Shown: positions 43,888-52,158 of the stretch, piece after piece
Layout of the letters: each line of letters opens with the position of its first letter
Position numbering within the stretch: position 1 is the first letter of the stretch
Assembly: GCA_902523435.1 (NCBI GenBank)
Contig: CABYZM010000005.1
Location: 1 to 54,971 of the forward strand
Direction: 5' to 3'
Origin: an uncultured SAR116 cluster alpha proteobacterium
GTDB lineage: Bacteria; Pseudomonadota; Alphaproteobacteria; Puniceispirillales; Puniceispirillaceae
DNA length: 54,971 bases
Made by a program: the position numbers and the translations under genes
The notes under the pieces: model-generated
What the model saw: the letters and a program-made list of their open reading frames with translations, nothing else
Told to the model about the DNA's origin: nothing
Databases searched by the model: none

Positions 43888-45090
43888 TTATTGCTTGACA
43901 GCCTGACCAATTAAAATTGTCTGCATTACTCCCTTGCCCTTCATACTAATTGATTGGCTTCTGGCATTAAAACTGGATTTTTTGTCGAGCAGGCCAAAGG
44001 TTGTTTGTGAGAGGTGTATTTTGCCAGGCTCACCATTGCTCTCAAGGCGAGCGGCGGTATTGATTGTATCTCCCCAAACGTCAAATGCAAACTTTGATTT
44101 CCCAATGACACCTGAAACTGCTGGCCCGGAGTGGATGCCAATCCTAATTTGAATTGGGTTTCCCTCGTGGTCATGATATTCGCTTGCAATTTCTATAAAT
44201 TTGGCGGACATATCCACCAATATTTGCGCATGGTCAGCCCTTGCCTCTGGCAGTCCTGCTACAACCATGTAAGCGTCCCCAATGGTTTTAATTTTTTCCA
44301 CACTATACTCTAGAACAACTTCATCAAATCTCGAAAAAATGCCATTTAATAATTTGACTACCTTTTCCGCAGAAACATTATCGGAAAATGATGTGAAATT
44401 TACTATGTCAGCCATCATAACGCTAATATCTGGATTTTCTAAGGCCACTGGTTCTGAGGAGTTTTTCAGAATTTCGGCTATTTGTTTTGGCATTATATTG
44501 TGGAGCAATCTCTCCGAGGTTTCACGTTCTTGGACTAAAAATTTTGAATACATGCCCATCGGAATACCGAGAACAAGTAGGGTGCCAAAAATATTACTTA
44601 AACCTAAAAGGCTTCCTGTGAAGTAGGGAACATTCACGTAACCATCTTGACTAGAAAAATTAAAAAACATTCCCCCATAAAGTAAAATAATGAGTCCAGC
44701 TAATGCTGTCTTAAGACTAATTCGTATCGGCACCGCAATCAAAAGGATTGCCAAATTAATATACCAAAGATGGAACATGGAATCCCATCCCAAAAGTGTA
44801 ATAAAGGCTGTAGCTGAGCCTACACCAGCCAAACATGAGATGACGACTCCAACTTGGGCATAACCCAAAGTGTGTAATAAAAACCCAAGAGCGATAATTG
44901 ATGCAAAACAAAGTTCAGCAAAGATTACTAAATGCCAATTTTGCACTGTAAAAAACAAGAGTGCATCTCTGCCAACAAGGCCAATACCGCCAGCAATAAA
45001 ACCAAGTTGTATGGCAGTAAAAGCTGGAGCCCAACTTTTTGGATAACGTGTTCTTGGTTTCAAGACATATTCGAGGTAATTTGCTAGCAA
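43888..45090 (-). CDS. membrane-bound class III adenylate cyclase
   Basis: A 400-residue protein. Residues about 20-190 form six hydrophobic helices ('AIQLGFIAGGIGLVGRDALL' through 'IFGTLLVLGIPMGMY'), then 'SERLLHNIMPKQIAEILKNS' as linker, then the cyclase domain. It has metal-binding Asp in 'ISVMMADIVNFTSFSDNV', Lys and Asp in 'KIKTIGDAYMVVAGLP', and 'FDVWGDTINTAARLESNG' with Asp, Asn and Arg. Lys plus Asp predicts adenylate rather than guanylate cyclase. It must start at TTG 45090: a stop lies upstream and GGGGAAGG is the ribosome site. Distinct in architecture from the GAF-cyclase nearby. Confidence 0.88.
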   Translation of the reverse strand: MLANYLEYVLKPRTRYPKSWAPAFTAIQLGFIAGGIGLVGRDALLFFTVQNWHLVIFAELCFASIIALGFLLHTLGYAQVGVVISCLAGVGSATAFITLLGWDSMFHLWYINLAILLIAVPIRISLKTALAGLIILLYGGMFFNFSSQDGYVNVPYFTGSLLGLSNIFGTLLVLGIPMGMYSKFLVQERETSERLLHNIMPKQIAEILKNSSEPVALENPDISVMMADIVNFTSFSDNVSAEKVVKLLNGIFSRFDEVVLEYSVEKIKTIGDAYMVVAGLPEARADHAQILVDMSAKFIEIASEYHDHEGNPIQIRIGIHSGPAVSGVIGKSKFAFDVWGDTINTAARLESNGEPGKIHLSQTTFGLLDKKSSFNARSQSISMKGKGVMQTILIGQAVKQ

Positions 45091-45299
45091 ATGGACACCT
45101 TCCCCTTTTCATTTAATGAGAACTAGTGCAAGACTGCAATCATTAAAGGATAGCTTTAATCAATTTGCACAGCAATCTAAAAAACATTGTATTCCCTTTA
45201 AAGCCCATGCACAGACTAAATTATAGAAACTATGTATTGAACGATTGAAAGAGATTGACCATTTATGTTTCTAATCAATCATCTAAATGAGGCTCATCA

Positions 45300-45749
45300 A
45301 TGAACCGACGCGACTTTGTTATTGGAACTCTTGCAATCACTGCAATCCCAGCCAATGTTTTTTCCATGTCCGAGACTTTAATTGTTTACCGGACAGAAAC
45401 TTGTGGTTGTTGCGGTGAATGGGTCAAAAGGATGATTTCAGGTGGGGTGAGAGCCGAAGTTCAATTCGTAAATGATGAGGTATTAAAGTCTATAAAATCA
45501 CAATTAGATATACCAACCGAACTGAGTTCATGTCACACAGCAACTATTAGCCAATATTTTATTGAAGGCCATGTGCCGGTGAGTGATATATATAGGTTGC
45601 TAATTGAGAGGCCACAGGCCCTTGGTTTGACTGTTCCTGGAATGCCTATTGGTTCTCCAGGCATGGAGATGGGAAATAGCAAAGAGCCTTTCGATACATT
45701 GCTTGTTTTTGAAAACGGCAGGACAGAAGTATTCAAAAGACATGTCTAA
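45300..45749 (+). CDS. DUF411 protein, exported metal-binding type
   Basis: A 149-residue protein with a short export signal ('MNRRDFVIGTLAITAIPANV', twin Arg). DUF411 blocks are 'RTETCGCCGEWVKRMISGG', 'ELSSCHTATISQYFIEGHVP', 'IYRLLIERPQALGLTVPGMP' and 'IGSPGMEMGN'. The CGCC and GMExG motifs are thought to bind copper. Family members often lie in copper or metal resistance clusters; none is adjacent here. The C-terminus is complete, although its last codons overlap the end of an antisense integrase fragment. Confidence 0.9.
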   Translation: MNRRDFVIGTLAITAIPANVFSMSETLIVYRTETCGCCGEWVKRMISGGVRAEVQFVNDEVLKSIKSQLDIPTELSSCHTATISQYFIEGHVPVSDIYRLLIERPQALGLTVPGMPIGSPGMEMGNSKEPFDTLLVFENGRTEVFKRHV

Positions 45750-45954
45750 TGCCCGTAAAATCCTCAAGACGCTGTGTCACTGACTGGGCTGCACGAACAG
45801 CCCCAGCGTATGACTTGGTTCTCAGACTAAAGGATAGGCGAGGGGAGGCATAATACTGTCTAGCATCAATGGGAACACGTCTTGTGTAGTAATAGATACC
45901 AGCCCTGCATGACACGTAATGGGTATTGGAATTGTACATCACTTTGTACATCAC
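45733..45954 (-). pseudogene. tyrosine integrase N-terminal remnant
   Basis: On the minus strand 73 codons read 'CRAGIYYYTRRVPIDARQYY', 'LSFSLRTKSYAGAVRAAQSV' and 'TQRLEDF' before a stop. The IYYYTRRVP start and the following LRTK block are typical of the N-terminal part of alphaproteobacterial tyrosine site-specific integrases, which are normally about 400 residues long. The core-binding and catalytic domains are absent. The end abuts the DUF411 gene, placing a deletion or rearrangement junction near 45733-45750. Confidence 0.75.
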
Positions 45955-46016
45955 TCATCACCTACAAACATTGCACATGCTTACAATTCAATGAGATACA
46001 CATCATTTTATTAAAG

Positions 46017-46052
46017 TTTTGGAGCGGGTAAAGGGAGGTTCGACGCCCTACT
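46017..46052 (-). repeat. tRNA-Gly 3'-end-like sequence (probable attachment-site remnant)
   Basis: Read on the minus strand it contains TCCCTTTACCCGCTCCA, which differs at one position from the usual alphaproteobacterial tRNA-Gly ending (TCCCTTCACCCGCTCCA). The T-loop before it is degenerate and no anticodon arm follows, so it is not a tRNA gene. It lies 63 nt upstream of the integrase remnant's start, where att sites of tRNA-targeting integrases are commonly found. A more decayed copy is at 23487. Confidence 0.55.
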
Positions 46053-46109
46053 CATGCAACAAAGATACCTGACTTTCAACTATATCAATAGCGTAGCACA
46101 TCAGCAATA

Positions 46110-46344
46110 AAGGTAAAGTGCCCTATTCTGGATAACAGTTTGGATAACAGTTAAGTTCCCTGGTCCAAGTTCCAACAATCGCGCTCCTCGGACCTCGAAC
46201 AGTTCTCGAACAGTTGTTACTGATTAGCTTTGGCAATCAGCTTTAGAAATCTGATTAGGGGGTGAGGGCTGTGGCTGCGCGGTCTGCGGCTCTTAAACCG
46301 CGGACCTTTGATGGGTTGGCAGAGACGTCGGACCGTGGTTTTAT
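46110..46344 (+). repeat. separator repeat copy C, longest copy
   Basis: Runs from GGTAAAGTGCCCTATTCTGG through two TGGATAACAGTT repeats, ACTGATTAGCTTTGGCAATC, and the hairpin GGTCTGCGG/CCGCGGACC (46281-46289 with 46298-46306). It ends in TTGGCA (46316-46321), 17 nt, TTTTAT (46339-46344), pointing to the hypothetical gene at 46435. With the tRNA-like scar and integrase remnant to its left, it is the best-preserved version of the unit and fills most of the 480-nt gap. Confidence 0.7.
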
Positions 46345-46434
46345 TTGTTTATATTGTCGAGGGTATCAAAAAACCATAACAAACGGTCAATTAAAATATA
46401 TCTGTTGGAAACAGATAGAAAAGGAGAAATTAAC

Positions 46435-46803
46435 ATGGAAATAAAGTGCATTAATCTAGGTTATGTAGTCGCTGACGAAAAAGCGGAGCACGTCGAGAGC
46501 ATATTCAAAAAGCATGCTAAGTGGATGAGTAGATTTTATTCAAGCAAGAACGACGGAGAGAGCCACTTGATATCAGCATATTTCACTAAATCTCCAGAAT
46601 TTACAGATCCAACAGACCCTCCAAAGGGCACTACTGGAAATACTATTTTCACCATCAATGAGAGGTTTACATCAATCGAGAGCATTCAAAGACATGTCGA
46701 AAATGCGTCCCAAAATGACTACTTCCCAGAGTTTTATGAGATTATGGGAAACTACGGAAAAGTTATAGGAATTGGCGGTGAAGTTTTGCATTCGATCAGA
46801 TAA
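46435..46803 (+). CDS. hypothetical protein, possibly dimeric alpha-beta barrel
   Basis: A 122-residue soluble protein with AAAGGAGAAATTAAC before the ATG, a strong ribosome site. 'CINLGYVVADEKAEHVESIF', 'MSRFYSSKNDGESHLISAYF' and 'NTIFTINERFTSIESIQRHV' suggest alternating strand and helix as in ABM/EthD-like monooxygenase folds. I do not recognise a named family and no catalytic residue can be pointed to. It is a single-gene module directly behind separator copy C. The frame opens earlier, inside the repeat, but without a good start. Confidence 0.7.
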   Translation: MEIKCINLGYVVADEKAEHVESIFKKHAKWMSRFYSSKNDGESHLISAYFTKSPEFTDPTDPPKGTTGNTIFTINERFTSIESIQRHVENASQNDYFPEFYEIMGNYGKVIGIGGEVLHSIR

Positions 46804-47020
46804 CACAATCAATTAATTTGCTCAGCTTGGGATAGATTACTTTCCTTGTCTTATTGCTACAATATAGCTCCAACCTGTTTGATAAGCCGGCAGCCAATTT
46901 AGCAGTTTTAGCATTGAGTCGCCAAGATCAGGTCAACGAGGTTTCGGTTGTCAACATTCAGCAAGACGAAAGCCTCATCCATGAAATTTTTATTTGAATA
47001 TCTCTCATCTGAGGATTGAT

Positions 47021-48022
47021 ATGACAGTTCCAGCATCAATGAAAAACATCAATATTTTAGAGTTTGGAGGACCAGATGTCCTTGTCGTTCAAACAAGTGA
47101 AGTTCCAAAACTTTCTGAAAATGAAGTCTTGATTCGTGTAGAGGCAGCTGGTGTGAACAGACCAGATGTACTTCAACGTGAAGGCAACTACAATCCGCCA
47201 CCTAGCGCATCACAAATTCCTGGCCTCGAGGTGGCGGGCGAAGTTGTTTCTCTAGCTGAGGGTGTTACCAGTTTTAAAATTGGAGATGAGGTTTGTGCGC
47301 TTGTTTCTGGCGGAGGATATGCAGAATATTGCGTTGCGCCAGTACCGCAGGTTCTTCCAATTCCTAAAGGGCTCTCAATGATTGAAGCAGCAGGAGTGCC
47401 AGAAAATTATTTTACTGTTTGGACAAATGTGTTTGAGCGCGGTGGCCTTCAGTCTGGTGAAACAATTTTAATACATGGCGGGTCTAGTGGCATTGGAACA
47501 ACAGCTATTCAACTAGCGCATAATTTCGGAGCGAAGGTGATAACAACAGCTGGTAACCAAGCTAAATGTGCTGCGTGCGCAGACCTTGGTGCGGAACATG
47601 TAATCAATTATCGTGAGCAAGATTTTGTAGCAAAAGTTGCGGAGTTCACAAATGGGAAGGGTGTAGATCTTATTCTTGATATGGTAGGTGGAGATTATAT
47701 CCAAAAAAACATAGCCTGTCTCGCAGTTGAGGGCAGGTTGGTTCAGATTGCCTTCTTGCAATCATCAGTTAACAAAATCAACTTAATGCCTGTTATGTTG
47801 AACCGATTGACAGTAACTGGATCGACGTTGCGGCCACGCACAATAGAGCAAAAAGGCGCAATTGCATCACAACTTAAAGAGAGAGTGCTACCACTTTTTG
47901 AGTCAGGAAAATTAAAGATTATTGTCCATAAAACTTTCCCATTGGCTGAAGCTGCCAACGCACATCGTATGATGGAATCAAGCACACATATTGGAAAGCT
48001 GATTTTGGATTTTTCAAAATAG
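47021..48022 (+). CDS. zinc-independent NAD(P)H:quinone oxidoreductase (PIG3/QOR-type MDR)
   Basis: A 333-residue medium-chain dehydrogenase/reductase. 'VEAAGVNRPDVLQREGNYNP' and 'GLEVAGEVVSLAEGV' are the QOR pattern. 'ILIHGGSSGIGTTAIQLAHN' is the nucleotide-binding loop, 'KGVDLILDMVGGDYIQKNIA' the second half. The Cys ligands of zinc-type MDRs are absent. It reduces quinones or alpha-beta unsaturated carbonyls with NADPH. GAGG lies 6 nt before ATG 47021; a second ATG at 47039 is possible. The 217-nt gap upstream holds only a short open stretch. Confidence 0.9.
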   Translation: MTVPASMKNINILEFGGPDVLVVQTSEVPKLSENEVLIRVEAAGVNRPDVLQREGNYNPPPSASQIPGLEVAGEVVSLAEGVTSFKIGDEVCALVSGGGYAEYCVAPVPQVLPIPKGLSMIEAAGVPENYFTVWTNVFERGGLQSGETILIHGGSSGIGTTAIQLAHNFGAKVITTAGNQAKCAACADLGAEHVINYREQDFVAKVAEFTNGKGVDLILDMVGGDYIQKNIACLAVEGRLVQIAFLQSSVNKINLMPVMLNRLTVTGSTLRPRTIEQKGAIASQLKERVLPLFESGKLKIIVHKTFPLAEAANAHRMMESSTHIGKLILDFSK

Positions 48023-48043
48023 CTCAGCAAACCAGCACCAGAG

Positions 48044-48110
48044 GTAAAGTGTCTTGTTCTGAACAACAGTACAGATTTCAGGTCTGAGTTCTGATAATCA
48101 CGCTCTATGA
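48044..48110 (+). repeat. separator repeat copy I, partial
   Basis: GGTAAAGTGTCTTGTTCTG, AACAACAGT and AATCACGCTCTATGAGC follow the left end of copy C (46110-46190). The hairpin and promoter-like part is missing. It lies just after the quinone oxidoreductase gene, between convergent genes. Confidence 0.5.
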
Positions 48111-48190
48111 GCTAAGGTTGGTGCAATATCTAGCAATTAATATTTATATGTCTTTACTTTTGAGTTTGAAGATCTCATAAGCGTGATACC

Positions 48191-50275
48191 TTATGTTTTA
48201 ATGAATACAACAGTATCATTTACCGTTATTCCTTGCCCGATCTTTGACGGTTTTGAGTCTACAAGAGCGTTAACTGTGTTACCATTAACATGGCGCCTCC
48301 AGAAACCGTGATGCACAACTAAAACTCCCTTTATAACGTCTTCACTCACGTCTGCAATGACACTGATTTTTCCCAGGTCATTATACAATTCTAATGGGTC
48401 GCCATTTTTGATCTTATAAAATGCCGCATCTTTGCTGTTTATCATAACAGTCTGCTTGTTCGCTAAGCCACTATCTTCATTAAAGTTTGCGTAGCCTGAG
48501 TTTAAAAAATAATGGTGTTTTGATGAAATAAGAATAAAGCCACCAGTATCTATTGATTTGGGTATGTAAGATGGTAAGGGATCAGTAGGCGGATAATCCC
48601 TGAGATCTTTAACGCCTTGTCGATAAACTTCAAGCATTCTTCCTCCAGTCTTGCAGCTGGTGCTAAAGAACTCGAATTTGCCGGTATTTGTTGGAAACTT
48701 GCCATACTTGTGTGGAGTCCTTGATTTGGCCTCACCAACATTCAATCGAGCAAACCCCTTTTTCATGAGCGCCTTAAGGGTTACTCCAGCAAGGTTTTCG
48801 TGATCCCAGTTCATAGATTTAAACATTAAATTTTCGTCATTTTCTTGGAAAATATCTTCTTCAAACGAGAACGTTGAGGCTAATCTACGAAATAGTTCTG
48901 TATTTGAGACAGCTTCTCCGACTGGTTCAATTGCTCGGTCGTTATATTGGATATTAAAATGACCCCAGCTATACATGAGATCTTTTTGTTCTAGCTGACT
49001 TGTAGCAGGTAGTAATATATCAGCGTAATCGCAGCTGTCTGTTTGAAAAATCTCACTTACCACCGTAAAAAGATCTTCTCGACATAGGTTTTTTACCAAC
49101 TTTGTTTGATTAGCGGCTGCGATCACTGGATTTGCGTTGTATATGAAAAGTGATTTGATTGTGCATGTTGCGTCTCTTTCCAAAACGTTCGCAAGATCGA
49201 ACAGATTTACGGCGTTCCTGCTGCTATCAACGAATTCAGAGTGTGTGAGCGCAGAACGATTAATGGGAAAAGTGCCTTGCGGATGTTGAAAAATACCTCC
49301 ACCAGGAACTTTCCAAGCACCAATCAAAGCACTGATAGATGCTATGGCTCTTACAGCATCACCTCCGTTGCGAGTGCGCTCCAAAGCAACTCCAGTTCTA
49401 ATGCCAACCGCCTTGTTTTTTGAGATCAGTAGTGCAAGATCTTTTATTTCGTCTTTTGAAACTCCTGTAATTCTGGCAGCAAGAGCTAGGTTGAATTGCT
49501 TCGCTCTTTCTGAAAATTCTCTAAAACCAGAAGTATTATTTGAGATATATTCCTCATCCACTAACCCTTCTTGGATCAAAAAATTTGCGACCGCCATAGC
49601 CAACACTACATCAGTCCCCGGTTTTGGCCTTAAATGTATGTGTGCTCGTTTAGCAGTTCTTGTTTTTACAGGATCTATAACTATAAATGTTGCTCCTTTA
49701 TTTATTGCTTGAATTACAAAACGACTCTGGTGCATTGACGTGGAGAGAATATTTATGCCCCACATGATGATCACATTTGATTCAGAAAAGCTTTCTGGAT
49801 CAAGTCCACCTGTAGTCCCAGCAACCATTCTGAATGCCTTTGAGGCCGTCGAATTACAAAAAGTTCGCTCACCGATTGATGCGCCAAGCCGATTGAAAAA
49901 TTTATCCCCACAATGCATGCCATTAAGAAGTCCTTGATGGCCTAAGTAACTGTACGGAAGTATGGCTTCGCTTCCATATTGTCCAATGATACTGCGAAAC
50001 TTTTGTTGAATAGTAAGCAAGGCATCGTCCCAACTTATTCTTTCAAAACGTCCCTCACCTTTCTTTCCTATGCGCTTCATAGGATGAAGTATCCTATCTG
50101 GAGAGTTTACCCTTTGGTCGTAATTTTTGACTTTACCGCATAGCACCCCTCGCGTGAAAGGATGTTCTTTGTGGCCTTTAACAGACAACACCTTTCCATC
50201 AGAAATTGTGCTGATCATCGAGCAATTATCAGGACAATCATGCTGACAGGCATTAAAAAATTCTTTTTCTTTCAA
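48191..50275 (-). CDS. molybdopterin-dependent oxidoreductase (DMSO reductase superfamily), cytoplasmic
   Basis: A 694-residue bis-MGD enzyme. Cys10, Cys14, Cys18 and Cys46 ('CQHDCPDNC', 'GVLCGK') bind a 4Fe-4S cluster. 'FERISWDDALLTIQQKFRSI', 'FCNSTASKAF' near the metal site, 'IIMWGINILSTSMHQSRFVI' and 'NPVIAAANQTKLVKNL' are superfamily blocks; the molybdopterin-dinucleotide domain ends with 'VNALVDSKPSKIGQGITVN'. There is no Tat signal, so it works in the cytoplasm. It starts at TTG 50275 behind AGGGGA, 44 nt after dctM. It probably oxidises or reduces the solute brought in by the TRAP system. Confidence 0.88.
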   Translation of the reverse strand: MKEKEFFNACQHDCPDNCSMISTISDGKVLSVKGHKEHPFTRGVLCGKVKNYDQRVNSPDRILHPMKRIGKKGEGRFERISWDDALLTIQQKFRSIIGQYGSEAILPYSYLGHQGLLNGMHCGDKFFNRLGASIGERTFCNSTASKAFRMVAGTTGGLDPESFSESNVIIMWGINILSTSMHQSRFVIQAINKGATFIVIDPVKTRTAKRAHIHLRPKPGTDVVLAMAVANFLIQEGLVDEEYISNNTSGFREFSERAKQFNLALAARITGVSKDEIKDLALLISKNKAVGIRTGVALERTRNGGDAVRAIASISALIGAWKVPGGGIFQHPQGTFPINRSALTHSEFVDSSRNAVNLFDLANVLERDATCTIKSLFIYNANPVIAAANQTKLVKNLCREDLFTVVSEIFQTDSCDYADILLPATSQLEQKDLMYSWGHFNIQYNDRAIEPVGEAVSNTELFRRLASTFSFEEDIFQENDENLMFKSMNWDHENLAGVTLKALMKKGFARLNVGEAKSRTPHKYGKFPTNTGKFEFFSTSCKTGGRMLEVYRQGVKDLRDYPPTDPLPSYIPKSIDTGGFILISSKHHYFLNSGYANFNEDSGLANKQTVMINSKDAAFYKIKNGDPLELYNDLGKISVIADVSEDVIKGVLVVHHGFWRRHVNGNTVNALVDSKPSKIGQGITVNDTVVFIKT

Positions 50276-50319
50276 AACAAAATTCCCCTAAAAAGACATA
50301 ACAAAAAGACTTATTTGCA

Positions 50320-51606
50320 TTAACGAAACCAGAGAATTAGGTCAGGTAAAAATGCTATCGCTGACACTGTGACGATTAATGCGACAAACGCAGGTAGAGC
50401 TTTGCTCGCTATGTCCAAAAATGGTTGCCCGCTGACAGCCGATGCAGCAAATAGATTAATTCCGACAGGGGGTGTTATGAAACCTACAGAAAGCGTAGAC
50501 ACAACAAAAACACCAAAATGGACGGGATCAAATCCGAGCTCCATGCCAATGGGAAGAAGAATAGGCATTATCACTAGTATCGCGGCAATTGGTTCTAGAA
50601 TGCATCCCATAATTAATAAAACGAAGATAATCATGAAAACAGATTCTGTGTGCCCCACCGACATACTTACGAAAAAGTTAACCACGTTTCCAGGGACTCG
50701 AAGAATTGCAAGCGTTTCTCCAAACAAAATAGAGAAGGCAATGATTGGTCCAAGTATGCCGGTAACTATCGCTGCTCTGGTCAAAGAAGAAATAATGTCG
50801 CGTATGCCCAATTCCTTATTGATTACCGTTTCAACTAAAAACACATAAAAAACGGCAACAGCTGCAGCTTCAGTAGGTGTGAAGATACCACCGTAAATAC
50901 CGCCGAGTATGATTAAGGGAGCACCAAGCCCCCATTTTGCATGCCATAATGCCGATAAAAGCTTTCTGAATGAAAAAAGTTTTTTATCGACTAAAGCCCA
51001 AGTACTGTACCTGCATACGAGAGAGTTTGATATGCTTAGGGTAAGAGCGATAAGCAAGCCGGGAATAATTCCGGCAATAAAAAGTTCCCCGATTGATGTG
51101 CTTGTAGAAATTCCATAAATTATGAATATCAAACTTGGTGGTATTATTACCCCTAATATTCCTCCGGAAGCAGCTAGTGAAGCTGCATAAGATGCGTTAT
51201 ATCCTCGAGTTCGCATAGCTGGTATCATTATTCTTCCGATTGTAATTGTATCTGCTGAGCTGGAACCGCTTGTTCCGGCGAAGAAAAAACATCCAAATAT
51301 TGTCGCTGTTCCCAGCCCTCCGCTCGTCCAGCCAACAATTGCTTCGCTGAGCCTGACGATATCTTTTGCTGTTCTCCCTCTCGAGATTATCTCACCCGCG
51401 AGTATAAACAACGGCATCGCTAAAAGAGCCCAACTATCAATGGAGCTAAAGGGCACTTCACCAAAGACACTTAAAGAATATACGTCGCAAAGTAAGATTA
51501 AACCAAGAGATCCAAGCGCTAAAACAATGAACAAAGGCACGCCAATTGCTAAATTTAGCAGCATTAATGCAATTACAATTACCACTATTAGGTTATTCGT
51601 TTCCAT
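50320..51606 (-). CDS. dctM: TRAP transporter large permease
   Basis: A 428-residue integral membrane protein with about 12 hydrophobic helices. 'VPFSSIDSWALLAMPLFILA' then 'GEIISRGRTAKDIVRLSEAI' is the DctM signature, followed by 'GTSGSSSADTITIGRIMIPA', 'ILGVIIPPSLIFIIYGISTS' and 'GGIYGGIFTPTEAAAVAVFY'. It forms the sodium-coupled channel with DctQ. Standard length. It starts 22 nt after dctQ and is followed by the molybdopterin enzyme in the same direction. Confidence 0.95.
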   Translation of the reverse strand: METNNLIVVIVIALMLLNLAIGVPLFIVLALGSLGLILLCDVYSLSVFGEVPFSSIDSWALLAMPLFILAGEIISRGRTAKDIVRLSEAIVGWTSGGLGTATIFGCFFFAGTSGSSSADTITIGRIMIPAMRTRGYNASYAASLAASGGILGVIIPPSLIFIIYGISTSTSIGELFIAGIIPGLLIALTLSISNSLVCRYSTWALVDKKLFSFRKLLSALWHAKWGLGAPLIILGGIYGGIFTPTEAAAVAVFYVFLVETVINKELGIRDIISSLTRAAIVTGILGPIIAFSILFGETLAILRVPGNVVNFFVSMSVGHTESVFMIIFVLLIMGCILEPIAAILVIMPILLPIGMELGFDPVHFGVFVVSTLSVGFITPPVGINLFAASAVSGQPFLDIASKALPAFVALIVTVSAIAFLPDLILWFR

Positions 51607-51628
51607 AAATAACTTTTACTTTTTACGG

Positions 51629-52105
51629 CTAGTTTAAGTTTCTTGAATCAAGCCAATTCTGTGTGATTCTTATGAGAATAAGTGCCCATCCCAACGGCAA
51701 CGCGGCCTGTGCAAAAGCCATATTTATGTCTGCAGCAGTCATCACTATGCCAAAAGTTAACTGTACGTTGATTAGTTTTAAAGAATAATAAATTACTAGA
51801 ATGGCTACAATCGTGACCAGTATATCGTAATAAATGTTTAGCAAGGTCATACTTTTTGGTTTTATGATTTTATCAATTAAATCAACTCTTATATGTTTTT
51901 TTTGCCTAATTCCTTCAGCAGCAGCTGCGTATGTCATGTAAACGAATGCATAACGTGCAGTCATCTCTCCCCACGCACTACTATCGCCAAAGGCGTACCT
52001 CCTGATTACTTCGATCAAAATAATAAGACAAAAATAAGAGTAGGTCAGAACAATGAAAGCCCTGACCCACTTGCCATCAAAAAACTTGTTTGATGCGTTC
52101 AACAT
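51629..52105 (-). CDS. dctQ: TRAP transporter small permease
   Basis: A 158-residue protein with four hydrophobic helices. 'VLTYSYFCLIILIEVIRRYA' and 'SSAWGEMTARYAFVYMTYAA' and 'AAEGIRQKKHIRVDL' are typical DctQ features, as is 'LPLGWALILIRI' near the end. It lies between dctP and dctM and completes the membrane part of the transporter. Confidence 0.92.
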   Translation of the reverse strand: MLNASNKFFDGKWVRAFIVLTYSYFCLIILIEVIRRYAFGDSSAWGEMTARYAFVYMTYAAAAEGIRQKKHIRVDLIDKIIKPKSMTLLNIYYDILVTIVAILVIYYSLKLINVQLTFGIVMTAADINMAFAQAALPLGWALILIRITQNWLDSRNLN

Positions 52106-52158
52106 TGCTGTCTTACCGTTTATGCGGATTTAGAAGTATGGATTGCAAATTACCAACC

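Noticed and set aside
46017-46052. Functional tRNA-Gly gene
   Set aside because: Only the acceptor end and a damaged T-arm are present; no anticodon or D arm follows.
46854-46990. Short plus-strand open stretch reading 'NLFDKPAANLAVLALSRQDQ' before the quinone reductase
   Set aside because: About 45 codons with no good start or ribosome site and no family I recognise; could be a decayed gene end, but not supportable.
50369-50848. 159-codon plus-strand frame opposite dctM
   Set aside because: Antisense shadow of a clear DctM coding sequence; no family resemblance.
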